In this document: piece after piece, positions 1 through 8,842 of the stretch | How the letters are laid out: each line of letters starts with the position of its first letter | Numbering within the stretch: position 1 is the stretch's first letter | Assembly (NCBI RefSeq): GCF_031845265.1 | Contig: NZ_JAVRBG010000006.1 | Coordinates: 146,179 to 210,178 of the forward strand | Reading direction: 5' to 3' | Origin: Mesonia ostreae | GTDB lineage: Bacteria; Bacteroidota; Bacteroidia; Flavobacteriales; Flavobacteriaceae | Length of the DNA: 64,000 nucleotides | The notes under the pieces: generated by a model | What the model saw: the letters and a program-made list of their open reading frames with translations, nothing else | Told to the model about the DNA's origin: nothing | Database searches by the model: none | Made by a program: the position numbers and the translations under genes

Positions 1-539
1 GAGGTAAATAGCATAGCACTAGCATTTTTACAAGCTGCAACACAAGCTCCGCAACCAATACAAGTAGCAGCGTTAAAAGAGTCGTCTGCATTTTCTTTAT
101 TTACGGGCGTAGCATTTGCATCTACCGTATTTCCTGAAGTGTTTACAGAAACGTACCCTCCGGCTTGTTGAATACGATCAAAAGAAGAACGGTCTACAAT
201 TAAATCTTTTATTACAGGAAAAGCTTTTGCTCTAAAAGGCTCAATAGTAATGGTTTCTCCATCTTTAAAAGTTCTCATATGCAGTTGACAAGTCGTGATT
301 AAACGATCTGGCCCGTGCGGTTCTCCGTTAATTTGTAAAGAACAAGATCCACAAATCCCTTCACGGCAATCGTGATCAAATTCTACGGGCTCTTCCCCTT
401 TAGTTACCAACTCTTCATTCAGTATATCTAGCATTTCTAGAAAAGACATATCTCCCTCGATACCGTCGATAGGATAATCGACCATCTTTCCTTTTGTCTT
501 GGCATTATCTTGGCGCCATATTTTTAGTGTAAGTTTCAT
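1..539 (-). CDS. sdhB: Succinate dehydrogenase/fumarate reductase iron-sulfur subunit (C-terminus cut off by window edge)
   Basis: Electron-transfer subunit of complex II, carrying electrons from the FAD of SdhA to the quinone site of SdhC at the inner face of the cytoplasmic membrane. The visible 179 residues start at an ATG (539-537, MKLTLKIWRQ). They show the [2Fe-2S] ferredoxin cysteines (DCREGICGSC, about residues 58-67) and the first ferredoxin-type cluster motif CIGCGACVAAC near residue 160. Roughly the last 70 residues of a normal SdhB of about 250 residues lie beyond base 1. It is the third gene of an sdhC-sdhA-sdhB operon, 66 bp after sdhA. Family and role are clear; only the end is missing. 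Confidence 0.95.
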   Translation of the reverse strand, partial: MKLTLKIWRQDNAKTKGKMVDYPIDGIEGDMSFLEMLDILNEELVTKGEEPVEFDHDCREGICGSCSLQINGEPHGPDRLITTCQLHMRTFKDGETITIEPFRAKAFPVIKDLIVDRSSFDRIQQAGGYVSVNTSGNTVDANATPVNKENADDSFNAATCIGCGACVAACKNASAMLFT

Positions 540-605
540 ATCTCTAATTTGATTAAAAAATTTGAAAATAAGCTCATTCAAATTAAGCTATTTCAAATTT
601 TCAAA

Positions 606-2609
606 TTATTTATAACTTCTCGTTTTCAATTCAATATTATTAAAAGTAAGCTCTTCTTTATGTAACCTCGCATCGCGTGGGTTACCAGTATATTCCCAAG
701 CAGCTACATATTTAAAGTTTTCATCATCTCTTAAAGCTTCTCCCTCTTCCGTTTGGTACTCCTCTCTAAAGTGACCTCCACAAGATTCATCTCTATGCAA
801 AGCATCTTTAGCAAAAAGCTCTCCTAATTCTAAGAAATCAGCTACACGACCAGCTTTTTCAAGCTCGGCGTTTTTGGTACCTTCTTTCCCAGTCACCTTT
901 ACATTTGCCCAAAAATCTTCGCGTAAAGCTTTAATTTCATCTAAGGCAGATTGTAAGTCGGTCGCATTTCTGGCCATTCCACACTTGTTCCACATGATCT
1001 TCCCTAATATTTTGTGGTAATGATCTACAGAGTGTTTTCCACTCGCTTTCATCAAGCGATCAATTTTATCTCTAACGTCCTTCTCGGCAGCATCAAATTC
1101 AGCAGAATCTGTTGGGATTGCTCCTGTTCTAATGTCTTTAGAAAGGTAATCTCCAATGGTGTAGGGAAGCACGAAATAACCATCGGCTAAACCTTGCATT
1201 AATGCCGAAGCCCCTAAACGGTTTGCACCGTGATCAGAGAAGTTAGCTTCTCCCGTCGCATAGCAGCCAGGAATAGTGGTTTGTAGGTTGTAATCTACCC
1301 AAAGACCTCCCATAGTATAGTGTACCGCTGGGTAAATCATCATTGGTGTTTCGTATGGATTCTGATCTACAATCTTTTGATACATTTGGAATAAGTTACC
1401 GTATTTAGATTCGATAATCTCTTTTCCTAGTTTAGTAACTTCTTCTTCCGAAGGATTTTTATGTCCGTGTTTAAAAGCGGCCTCTTTTCCGTAACGCTCA
1501 ATTGCGCTCTTAAAATCAAGGTAAACTGCCGCTCCCGTTTTATTTACTCCAAAGCCAGCATCACAACGTTCTTTGGCTGCTCTAGAAGCCACATCACGCG
1601 GTACTAAGTTACCAAAAGCGGGATATCTTCTTTCTAAGTAGTAATCTCTTTCGTCTTCGCTCAAATCGGTAGGCTTCTTTTTGCCTTCACGAATTGCTTT
1701 TACATCTTCTTTAGTTTTAGGCACCCAAATTCTTCCATCATTACGAAGAGACTCAGACATCAACGTTAATTTTGATTGGTGATCTCCCGAAACTGGAATA
1801 CAAGTAGGGTGAATTTGTGTATAACAAGGGTTAGCAAAGTAAGCTCCTCTACGGTGTGCTCTCCAAGCTGCCATTACATTACTTCCCATCGCATTGGTCG
1901 ATAAGAAAAATACGTTTCCGTATCCTCCAGAAGCAATCACTACAGCGTGAGCCGAGTGACGTTCAATTTCTCCCGTTACCATATCTCGTGCAATAATTCC
2001 TCTCGCTTTTCCGTCAACTAACACTAAATCCATCATTTCATGACGGTTGAAAGACTGAATCTTTCCGCGGTTAATCTGGCGGTTCATCGCAGAATAGGCT
2101 CCTAATAAAAGTTGCTGTCCAGTTTGACCTTTAGCGTAAAAAGTTCGAGATACCAACACCCCTCCAAAAGAACGGTTGTCTAATAACCCACCATATTCAC
2201 GCGCAAAAGGAACTCCTTGAGCCACACATTGATCAATAATATTTCCAGAAACTTCGGCAAGACGGTAAACGTTAGCTTCTCTAGAGCGGTAATCTCCACC
2301 TTTTACGGTATCATAAAATAAACGGTAGTTAGAATCTCCATCTCCCTGATAGTTCTTAGCAGCATTAATTCCGCCTTGAGCGGCAATAGAGTGCGCACGA
2401 CGAGGAGAATCTTGGTAGCAAAACGTTTTTACATTATAGCCTAATTCTGCCAAAGTCGCAGCAGCACTACCTCCTGCCAAACCTGTACCCACCATAATCA
2501 CATCTATATTACGTTTGTTGGCAGGGTTTACCAGGTTAATTTCGTTTTTATGTTTGGTCCATTTATCGGCCAAAGGGCCTTCTGGTATTTTTGAGTCTAA
2601 AATTGACAT
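606..2609 (-). CDS. sdhA: Succinate dehydrogenase flavoprotein subunit
   Basis: Catalytic subunit that oxidises succinate to fumarate in the TCA cycle and respiratory chain. The dinucleotide-binding GTGLAGG is at residues 41-47. The FAD-linking histidine region is RRAHSIAAQGG (70-80, His73 the likely covalent FAD site). The substrate-site stretch HPTCIP is near residue 265 and the C-terminal HFREEYQT motif is present. At 667 residues it has the longer form typical of the Bacteroidota/epsilon-type enzymes that pair with a single di-heme cytochrome subunit. Only 11 bp separate it from sdhC upstream, so the two are co-transcribed. No anomalies seen. Confidence 0.97.
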   Translation of the reverse strand: MSILDSKIPEGPLADKWTKHKNEINLVNPANKRNIDVIMVGTGLAGGSAAATLAELGYNVKTFCYQDSPRRAHSIAAQGGINAAKNYQGDGDSNYRLFYDTVKGGDYRSREANVYRLAEVSGNIIDQCVAQGVPFAREYGGLLDNRSFGGVLVSRTFYAKGQTGQQLLLGAYSAMNRQINRGKIQSFNRHEMMDLVLVDGKARGIIARDMVTGEIERHSAHAVVIASGGYGNVFFLSTNAMGSNVMAAWRAHRRGAYFANPCYTQIHPTCIPVSGDHQSKLTLMSESLRNDGRIWVPKTKEDVKAIREGKKKPTDLSEDERDYYLERRYPAFGNLVPRDVASRAAKERCDAGFGVNKTGAAVYLDFKSAIERYGKEAAFKHGHKNPSEEEVTKLGKEIIESKYGNLFQMYQKIVDQNPYETPMMIYPAVHYTMGGLWVDYNLQTTIPGCYATGEANFSDHGANRLGASALMQGLADGYFVLPYTIGDYLSKDIRTGAIPTDSAEFDAAEKDVRDKIDRLMKASGKHSVDHYHKILGKIMWNKCGMARNATDLQSALDEIKALREDFWANVKVTGKEGTKNAELEKAGRVADFLELGELFAKDALHRDESCGGHFREEYQTEEGEALRDDENFKYVAAWEYTGNPRDARLHKEELTFNNIELKTRSYK

Positions 2610-2620
2610 AATCTTATGAA

Positions 2621-3283
2621 TTATAGGTGATTAATATAGTGAAATATGGCTATAAAAATGAACCCTAATGGAATAATAATAGCAAAGGCTTTAGTGAAAC
2701 CTTGTAAGGCTTTTGAATATTTGTTGTTAAATCCAACCGATTGGAAGGAAGAAGCAAAACCGTGCAATAAGTGTAACATCAAAAAGATGAATGAAATCAC
2801 ATAAAGACCCACTCTTATTGGGTTTTCAAATTTTGCGATCGTTTCCTCATAATAACGTGTAGGGTCATCTGGATTGGATTCAACATATTTATGCACTAAT
2901 TCTGGAAACCAGAAGTCATAAAAGTGTAAACCTAAGAAAGCTAAAATTACAATCCCAGAATAGATCATATTTCTAGACATCCAGCTAGAGTTAGCAGAGC
3001 CATTGTAGTTTTTGTACCCTATATCTCTTGCATTTCTATTTTGAATTTCTAAGGTAAGTCCCATAATAAAATGAAAAACCACACCAAAAATCAATATAGG
3101 TTGTAAGATAGCTTGCACTACAAAGTTGGTTCCCATAAAGTGAGAAAACTCATTAAATATTTCGGGACTAATGACCGATGTAATATTAATGGTAAAGTGT
3201 TGCAGTAAGAAAAAGACAAGAAAAAGTCCAGATAATGCCATAGCAAATTTTCTTGCTACAGACGATTTTAAAATTCCACCCAT
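2621..3283 (-). CDS. sdhC: Succinate dehydrogenase cytochrome b subunit
   Basis: Membrane anchor of complex II. The 220 residues contain five hydrophobic helices, at roughly 12-30, 52-75, 105-122, 155-177 and 195-215. Histidines lie in or next to several of them (HFTINI, HFIMGL, HFYDFW, HLLHGF, HYINHL), which suits two b-type hemes. This matches the single-subunit cytochrome b558 anchors of Bacteroidota, Wolinella and Bacillus rather than the SdhC+SdhD pair of proteobacteria. It is the first gene of the sdhCAB operon and has a strong Bacteroidota promoter upstream. Confidence 0.93.
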   Translation of the reverse strand: MGGILKSSVARKFAMALSGLFLVFFLLQHFTINITSVISPEIFNEFSHFMGTNFVVQAILQPILIFGVVFHFIMGLTLEIQNRNARDIGYKNYNGSANSSWMSRNMIYSGIVILAFLGLHFYDFWFPELVHKYVESNPDDPTRYYEETIAKFENPIRVGLYVISFIFLMLHLLHGFASSFQSVGFNNKYSKALQGFTKAFAIIIPLGFIFIAIFHYINHL

Positions 3284-3315
3284 TGGTTAAAAATGTTTAA
3301 GTAATAAAATATCTA

Positions 3316-3347
3316 CAAAAGTACATTGGAGTAGGCTCATAGACAAA
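3316..3347 (-). promoter_or_regulatory. Promoter of sdhCAB
   Basis: On the minus strand a TTTG (3347-3344) is followed after 20 bases by TACTTTTG (3323-3316). This fits the Bacteroidota sigma consensus TTTG-N19-21-TAnnTTTG. The -7 box is 32 bases before the sdhC start codon, giving a leader of about 25 nt. It is the clearest full promoter in the window. Confidence 0.75.
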
Positions 3348-3559
3348 CTTTAAGCCGTCTTTGACCTAATTTAGAACTAGTATTAACAATTTTATACCGC
3401 TTGTGGAAGTAAACTATCATCTCTTTTTTTGCCAAAAACAGTAATATAGCATATAAGACGAAGATAAATTTATGTTCATTTGGATACTATTCCTTTCAAT
3501 TTTGCTAGTATCTTAACAATTTTAAAAGCTTTAATTTAGTATCTTACCCAGTATAATAT

Positions 3560-3645
3560 GGGCGCAACCCTATCGGGTCAGGCTATTCGTTACAACTCCG
3601 TTGGCTTAAAAAGCCATCCGGGGTTTTCACTGCTATCCTTTGCGC
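3560..3645. repeat. Hairpin-forming intergenic repeat element upstream of cbpA
   Basis: A GC-richer 86-bp block in AT-rich surroundings. The outer arms GCGCAA (3562-3567) and TTGCGC (3640-3645) are inverted repeats. Inside are the small self-complementary pieces CCCTATCGGG and TGGCTTAAAAAGCCA. The architecture (ggcg..aCCC..GGGTCaGGCTaTtCG...GGggtTTtCacTGCtAtCC..gCGC) resembles a palindromic element I remember as common between genes in Flavobacteriaceae genomes. Its function is unknown to me. It ends 21 bp before the cbpA ATG, so it is probably part of the 5' leader. Confidence 0.6.
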
Positions 3646-3666
3646 AAAAAAATGAGTTTTATCTCT

Positions 3667-4584
3667 ATGGATTTTATAGATTATTATCAACTTTTGGGAA
3701 TCGATAAATCGGCTAGCCAGGCAGAAATCAAAAAAGCTTACCGCAAGATGGCAAGAAAACACCATCCAGATTTACATCCCAATGATGCCGATGCACAAAA
3801 AAGATTTCAGCAACTCAATGAAGCGAACGAGGTTTTAAGCGACCCCAAAAAACGAAAAAAATACGATGCCCACGGTAAAAATTGGGAACAAGCAGAGCAA
3901 TACGAGCAAGCAAGACAGCAGCAGTCGCGCTCTCAACAATCTTCTAGAGCTGGCGGTTTTAATGGCGGAGAACAATACTCCGGTAATTTTGAGGATGACA
4001 CGTTTTCTGACTTTTTTGAAGAAATGTTTGGAGGCCGCGCTAGAAGTCAGGGGGCACATAGAAGTCCGCAGTTTAAAGGACAAGATGTGCAAGCAAGGCT
4101 TCAGCTTAATTTAACCGATGTTTATAAAAGTCAGAAACAGGTGGTTAACGTCAACGGTAAAAAAATAAGATTTAGCATTCCTGCCGGAGTAGAAAATGAG
4201 CAAACCATAAAAATTAAAGGATATGGAGGCGATGGTGTTGAAGGTGGTCCCAAAGGAGATTTATACATTACTTTCCATATTCATAACAATTCCGCTTTTA
4301 AGCGAGAAAAAGCAAACTTATATAAAACCATAGAAGTAGATTTATATACCGCATTGTTAGGTGGAGAAATTACGATAGATACCATGGACGGAAAAGTGAA
4401 ATTGACTTTAAAGCCCGAAACTCAATCTGGAGCTCAAGTAAAACTTAAGGGAAAAGGTTTTTCTAAATATAAGAAAGAGAAAGAGTTTGGAGACTTGTAC
4501 ATTACCTACCAAGTTAAAATCCCGACTCATTTAACCGAAAAGGAAAAGGACTTATTTAAGGAACTTCAAAAACTAAGATCGTGA
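3667..4584 (+). CDS. cbpA: DnaJ-family co-chaperone CbpA
   Basis: Hsp40 co-chaperone that delivers substrates to DnaK. The J domain (residues 1-70) has HPD at 33-35. A Gly/Phe/Gln-rich linker follows (about 75-125), then two beta-sandwich client-binding domains (130-300). It lacks the zinc-finger CXXCXGXG repeats of DnaJ, which makes it a type II/CbpA protein. I chose the ATG at 3667 (MDFIDYYQLLG), where family members start. Upstream in-frame starts at 3640 (TTG) and 3652 (ATG) would add residues, the first of them from the repeat element. The stop overlaps the next start (TGATG), so translation with cbpM is coupled. Confidence 0.93.
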   Translation: MDFIDYYQLLGIDKSASQAEIKKAYRKMARKHHPDLHPNDADAQKRFQQLNEANEVLSDPKKRKKYDAHGKNWEQAEQYEQARQQQSRSQQSSRAGGFNGGEQYSGNFEDDTFSDFFEEMFGGRARSQGAHRSPQFKGQDVQARLQLNLTDVYKSQKQVVNVNGKKIRFSIPAGVENEQTIKIKGYGGDGVEGGPKGDLYITFHIHNNSAFKREKANLYKTIEVDLYTALLGGEITIDTMDGKVKLTLKPETQSGAQVKLKGKGFSKYKKEKEFGDLYITYQVKIPTHLTEKEKDLFKELQKLRS

Positions 4585-4871
4585 TGGAAAGAGAGTATAT
4601 AGAAGTAAAAGAGATTTGTGTGGTGTACCAAGTGGAACATCATTTTATACAGCAACTTCGCGATAGTGGTCTTTTAGAGCTGGTTTTGATTGAACAAAAA
4701 CACTATTTGCCTTACCAGTTTATTCCTAGATTCGAAAAATTGAAGCGTTTACATTACGAGCTAGAAATTAATATAGAAGGATTAGAAGCCATAGAAAATT
4801 TATTGGAAAGGGTAGAAAAGCTTCAAGAACAAAACAGGCAATTAAAAAACAAGTTGTCTATTTATGAGTAA
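4584..4871 (+). CDS. cbpM: Chaperone modulator CbpM (MerR-like HTH)
   Basis: A 95-residue protein with the short MerR-type winged helix of CbpM, ending in a predicted coiled coil (roughly residues 55-92, rich in L/E/K/N heptads). CbpM binds the J domain of CbpA and blocks its co-chaperone and DNA-binding activity. The ATG at 4584 shares its A with the cbpA stop. A GTG one codon earlier (4581) is also possible. The gene order cbpA-cbpM is the classic one and supports the call despite low sequence conservation. Confidence 0.85.
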   Translation: MEREYIEVKEICVVYQVEHHFIQQLRDSGLLELVLIEQKHYLPYQFIPRFEKLKRLHYELEINIEGLEAIENLLERVEKLQEQNRQLKNKLSIYE

Positions 4872-4915
4872 CGAATTTTAAATCCCTCTAGGAATATCGT
4901 TGACTCAAGAATTGT

Positions 4916-5497
4916 CCAAATCTAGTGCGCGATTGTATCTCGTTTCGTTCAGAACCCTGAAAAAGCTTTTTTCTCGTTGTAAATCTTAGAACAATATTTT
5001 TAGATTCGGCACAACCACCCCTTTTCACAAGTGAAAAATTCCCCTTCTTTACTCAAGGAGGGGAGCTTTTAAAAGTATGAAGCAGAAGGCCGTATTAAAA
5101 AGTTCCTTCCCTTTTTTAAAGGAAGAGCCTGTGCTGGACGTTAGTCGAAGTATGACATTGCATAGCAATGACGGAGGGGTTTTATACGCAACCAAATCTG
5201 GTGCGCGATTGTATCTCGTTCCTTACAAAATCTTGAAAGAGTTTCTTTCTTGTTTTAAACTTTAGAACTACTTTTTTAGATCCGGCACAACCACCCCTTT
5301 TTTCACAAGTGAAAAATTCCCCTCCTTTACTCAAGGAGGGGAGCTTTTGCTGAGTTTAACGAAGTACAGTACAATATAATTTAGCTTATAGGAACTACAA
5401 GGATTCCTTCCCTTTTTTAAAGGAAGAGCCTGTGCTGGGCGTTAGTCGAAGTATGACATTGCATAGCAATGACGGAGGGGTTTTATACGCAACCAAA
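4916..5497. repeat. Duplicated composite intergenic repeat (A-B-A'-B')
   Basis: The 630 bp between cbpM and the next gene hold no convincing gene. Unit A (4916-5070, about 155 bp) recurs as A' (5192-5348, about 157 bp). Unit B (5103-5196) recurs as B' (5404-5497) with a single visible difference in 94 bp. Each unit has a purine/pyrimidine hairpin: CCCCTTCTTTACTCAAGGAGGGG-like in A and CTTCCCTTTTTTAAAGGAAG in B. Each also has an ACCACCCC or GGAGGGG stretch. B looks like a diverged A-type element in inverse orientation. The short frame at 5077-5265 falls entirely inside repeats and is not a gene. Confidence 0.8.
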
Positions 5498-5552
5498 GCT
5501 AAGTGCTAAAAGAATTTGCTTTTTCATTTTTGGTTGTTTTTAGTGTTAAATA

Positions 5553-6089
5553 TTATGGTATAAATAAGGTATCAAATCGTCCTTTCCTTATTTTAATGGT
5601 ATCGCCCGTAAAGGGGTCTGGTAAATCCATCTCAAAAGTTCCTGACACGATGTATTCTTGTACATCTAATTTGGTGATGGTTAATTCTCCTGTAAAGTTT
5701 TCACTTGTATAAGACGTATTATAATTATTTACATCTGAAACACCCCCCCCCCCTCCATATGCACTACTATCTGTAGATTTTTCTAATAAGTAATTTACAT
5801 TTTCTAACAAAGTAATATTAGATGACTTTAAATATAAGTTTTGAGGGTAATTATTTTCATTTTCTCCACCAATCCCAAAGTAATATCCACCATCCACATA
5901 TTGGTAATAGCAGTTAAAATAGGCATTATTGGCAATAAAGGGTTGACCGTTGACCAGACAGGCGAAAATACCACGTCCAATTTGTGTGGCTTTTGGTAAT
6001 TGGCTTACGGGGTCTTTAACTTGGTCGTCGTCTTTGTTGCAAGCAGTAAAACTAAGTATAGCAAGAAGTAAAATAAGTAAGTTTTTTAT
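5553..6089 (-). CDS. Small DUF6252-like lipoprotein with apparent ATA start
   Basis: The frame runs open from codon 6110 to the stop at 5553. The protein reads KNLLILLLAILSFTAC followed by NKDDD, a textbook lipoprotein signal with the lipid-bearing Cys near residue 17. It ends in a signature (IVSGTFEMDLPDPFTGD, then IKIRKGRFDTLF) that I associate with DUF6252-type Bacteroidota lipoproteins of unknown function. No ATG, GTG or TTG lies at the expected start: the codon before KNLL is ATA (6089-6087). The first standard start is an internal GTG at 5897, which would remove the signal peptide. The coding strand carries a run of 11 G (5743-5753) encoding glycines. It may be silenced, use a rare start, or contain a sequencing error. 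Confidence 0.6.
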   Translation of the reverse strand: MKNLLILLLAILSFTACNKDDDQVKDPVSQLPKATQIGRGIFACLVNGQPFIANNAYFNCYYQYVDGGYYFGIGGENENNYPQNLYLKSSNITLLENVNYLLEKSTDSSAYGGGGGVSDVNNYNTSYTSENFTGELTITKLDVQEYIVSGTFEMDLPDPFTGDTIKIRKGRFDTLFIP

Positions 6090-6183
6090 AGCAATCTGTC
6101 TTTTAGATGTTTAAATATAGAAAAAAAGTTTTCTGTGCTTCTTTTTTAAACAGAAAATTTCTTCTATTAAAAAAATAAGCATA

Positions 6184-6233
6184 AAAAAACTCCGAATCAA
6201 TTCCCTTAAAAAGGACTCGATTCGGAGTTTTTT
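6184..6233. terminator. Bidirectional rho-independent terminator
   Basis: AAAAAACTCCGAATC (6184-6198) pairs perfectly with GATTCGGAGTTTTTT (6219-6233). A and T tails on either side let it work in both directions. It lies between nrdJ and the small lipoprotein gene and mainly serves nrdJ. Confidence 0.85.
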
Positions 6234-6289
6234 ATAAATTGTCATTTCGACCTAGGAGAAATCTTTTTTCTAAGAATAAAGATTCTTCT

Positions 6290-8842
6290 CTATCCGCATT
6301 TAGAAGATCCGCAATCTTTACAAGTCAAGCAGCCTTCTTGGTAAATAAGCGATGTACTATTACAGTTTTCACATTTCTGTTTTGTGGCTTCTGTCCCATC
6401 GGCAACGTAGCGTTTTAAGGCTCTGGCAACTCCGTTCTTCCAAGTATTGATGCTTTCGTTGTCTAATTGTAAGCTATTAATCAAGTCAACGGCTTTTACA
6501 ATCGGCATTCCATGGCGAAGTGTACTAGAGATTAATTTCGCATAGTTCCAAAATTCAGGATTAAACTTATGAGAAAGTCCTTCAATAGTAGTTTTGTAGC
6601 CTCTTTTGTTTTCATATTGAAAATCGTAACGCGAAGTTCCGTCTTCATTTCTATTTTTAATAATTACTCCTTCGCCTACCCAACGCGGAATTAAGATTCC
6701 GTCTTCATCATCTGCAAAACCTGTAAATATTTCATAAGGTTTGTCATCAATCAATCCAATAAAAGCAATCCATTTGTCTTTGTTGTTTTGAAAGCGTACT
6801 ACGTCTGCTCTTAAAACCTCAGGACGTTTGGTAGGAAAAGTAGTCAAGGTATCTTTGCTCTCTTCTTTCTTCTCGTCATTAGAGATTAGAACGCCAGAAC
6901 GCGAACCATCACGGTAGACGGTAACACCTTTACAACCTGCTTGCCAAGCTTCTAAATAAAGCTTTCCTACCAAAGCTTCTGTAGCATCGTTTGGTAAATT
7001 GATGGTTACCGAAATAGAGTGATCTACCCATTTTTGTACCGCACCTTGCATTCTTACTTTGCTTAACCAATCTACATCGTTAGAAGTGGCTTTATAATAA
7101 GGAGACTTCTCAACGATTTTATTTAATTCTTGCTGACTGTAATTCTTGTCGGTGGCAATGCCATTGATTTCCATCCACTGCTTAAAGCGGTGGTGAAAAA
7201 CTACGTATTCTTCCCAGCTATCACCTACCTCATCTACAAAATCTACACGTGCATTTTTATCATTAGGGTTTACTTTTCTTCTTCTTTTGTAAACAGGCAT
7301 AAAAACAGGCTCGATTCCAGAACTCGTCTGCGTCATCAAACTTGTAGTTCCTGTTGGGGCGATGGTTAATAAAGCAATATTTCTTCTACCGTATTCTAGC
7401 ATATCATAATATAGCTTTTCATCGGCTTCTTTAAGACGAAGTATAAATGGGTTTTCTTTTTCTCTTTCTGAATCAAATATTTTAAAAGCACCTCTTTCTT
7501 TTGCAGCATATACCGAAGCACGGTAGGCTTCAATCGCTAGCGTTTTATGAATTTCTACAGAAAAATCATTTCCTTCTTGACTACCATATTGGATACCCAA
7601 AGCAGCAAGCATATCGCCTTCCGCAGTAATTCCTATTCCAGTTCTTCTTCCTTCTTCCGCTTTATGCTTAATATTAGACCATAAATTTCTTTCTACCGCT
7701 TTAACTTCGTCTGTTTGTGGATCGGCATCAATTTTTGCGAGGATAGCATCTACTTTTTCAAGTTCCAAATCAATAATATCATCCATGATTTTTTGAGCAA
7801 TCACAATATTCTTTTTGAAAAGCTCAAAGTTAAATTCGGCTTTATCGGTGAAAGGATTTTCTACGTAAGAAAATAAATTAATCGCAAGCAAACGACAAGA
7901 ATCGTAAGGACAAAGAGGGATTTCTCCACAAGGATTCGTAGAAACCGTTTTGTATCCTAAATCTGCATAACAATCTGGCACCGACTCATTAATAATAGTA
8001 TCCCAGAAAAGAATACCGGGTTCGGCAGATTTCCACGCATTGTGTACTATTTTCTTCCAAAGTTTATCTGCTTTAATCTCATGGGTATTTTTAGGATTTT
8101 CACTAAAAATTGGATATTTCTGAGTGTAATTTTTCCCATCTTTCACTGCTTGCATAAACGCATCGTCCATACGTACAGAAACATTAGCACCTGTTACTTT
8201 TCCCTGCTCCATTTTGGCATCGATAAAATCTTCAGAATCTGGGTGATTAATTGATACAGAAAGCATTAAAGCGCCACGACGTCCATCTTGAGCCACTTCG
8301 CGCGTAGAATTAGAGTAACGCTCCATAAAAGGAACAATCCCTGTAGAGGTTAAAGCTGAATTTTTTACGGGAGAACCTTTGGGGCGTATATGAGAAAGAT
8401 CGTGACCAACACCACCTCTTCGTTTCATTAATTGTACTTGTTCTTGATCTATTTTCATTATCCCGCCATAAGAATCAGATTCTCCTTTGTTTCCAATCAC
8501 AAAACAGTTGGAAAGTGAACCAATTTGATACGGATTACCAATTCCTGCCATCGGACTTCCTTGAGGCACGATGTATTTAAAATCTTTGATGGCGTCAAAA
8601 ACTTCTTCTTCGGATAACGGATTTGTATATCGCTGCTCGACACGCGCAATTTCTTTTGCGATACGACGGTGCATCTCATTCGGATTTTTTTCGTAGATAT
8701 TTCCAGCAGAATCTTTAAGAGCGTATTTATTTACCCAAACGCGCGCGGCAAGGTCATCGCCTTTAAAGTATTCTAAAGAAGCTTCAAAAGCTTCTTCTTG
8801 GGTGTATTTTTTTAGAGTAGATTGGGCGGCTTTTACTGGCAT
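6290..8842 (-). CDS. nrdJ: Adenosylcobalamin-dependent (class II) ribonucleotide reductase
   Basis: Reduces ribonucleotides to deoxyribonucleotides, using coenzyme B12 to make the thiyl radical. The fold markers are SLSNCFVIGN (Cys113, redox pair), NPCGEIPL (radical Cys305 on the finger loop, then CxxDSC), and the phosphate-binding PTGTTSLM near residue 495. The C-terminal tail has two CxxC-like pairs (CENCNS and CKDCGSSKC) that shuttle electrons from thioredoxin. No ATP cone is seen at the N-terminus. The 850-residue length fits bacterial NrdJ. It stands alone as a single transcription unit. No cobalamin riboswitch was recognisable in the 480-bp upstream gap. Class I genes presumably lie elsewhere. 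Confidence 0.93.
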   Translation of the reverse strand: MPVKAAQSTLKKYTQEEAFEASLEYFKGDDLAARVWVNKYALKDSAGNIYEKNPNEMHRRIAKEIARVEQRYTNPLSEEEVFDAIKDFKYIVPQGSPMAGIGNPYQIGSLSNCFVIGNKGESDSYGGIMKIDQEQVQLMKRRGGVGHDLSHIRPKGSPVKNSALTSTGIVPFMERYSNSTREVAQDGRRGALMLSVSINHPDSEDFIDAKMEQGKVTGANVSVRMDDAFMQAVKDGKNYTQKYPIFSENPKNTHEIKADKLWKKIVHNAWKSAEPGILFWDTIINESVPDCYADLGYKTVSTNPCGEIPLCPYDSCRLLAINLFSYVENPFTDKAEFNFELFKKNIVIAQKIMDDIIDLELEKVDAILAKIDADPQTDEVKAVERNLWSNIKHKAEEGRRTGIGITAEGDMLAALGIQYGSQEGNDFSVEIHKTLAIEAYRASVYAAKERGAFKIFDSEREKENPFILRLKEADEKLYYDMLEYGRRNIALLTIAPTGTTSLMTQTSSGIEPVFMPVYKRRRKVNPNDKNARVDFVDEVGDSWEEYVVFHHRFKQWMEINGIATDKNYSQQELNKIVEKSPYYKATSNDVDWLSKVRMQGAVQKWVDHSISVTINLPNDATEALVGKLYLEAWQAGCKGVTVYRDGSRSGVLISNDEKKEESKDTLTTFPTKRPEVLRADVVRFQNNKDKWIAFIGLIDDKPYEIFTGFADDEDGILIPRWVGEGVIIKNRNEDGTSRYDFQYENKRGYKTTIEGLSHKFNPEFWNYAKLISSTLRHGMPIVKAVDLINSLQLDNESINTWKNGVARALKRYVADGTEATKQKCENCNSTSLIYQEGCLTCKDCGSSKCG

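Noticed and set aside
5077..5265. Open frame of 62 codons
   Set aside because: It lies wholly in the duplicated repeat units, and its protein shows no recognisable pattern.
4916..5497. CRISPR-like array from the repeated units
   Set aside because: Units are 94-157 bp, only two copies each, with no spacers or cas genes.
5503..5712. Open frame of 69 codons on the plus strand
   Set aside because: It is antisense to the DUF6252-like lipoprotein frame, whose protein signature is clear.
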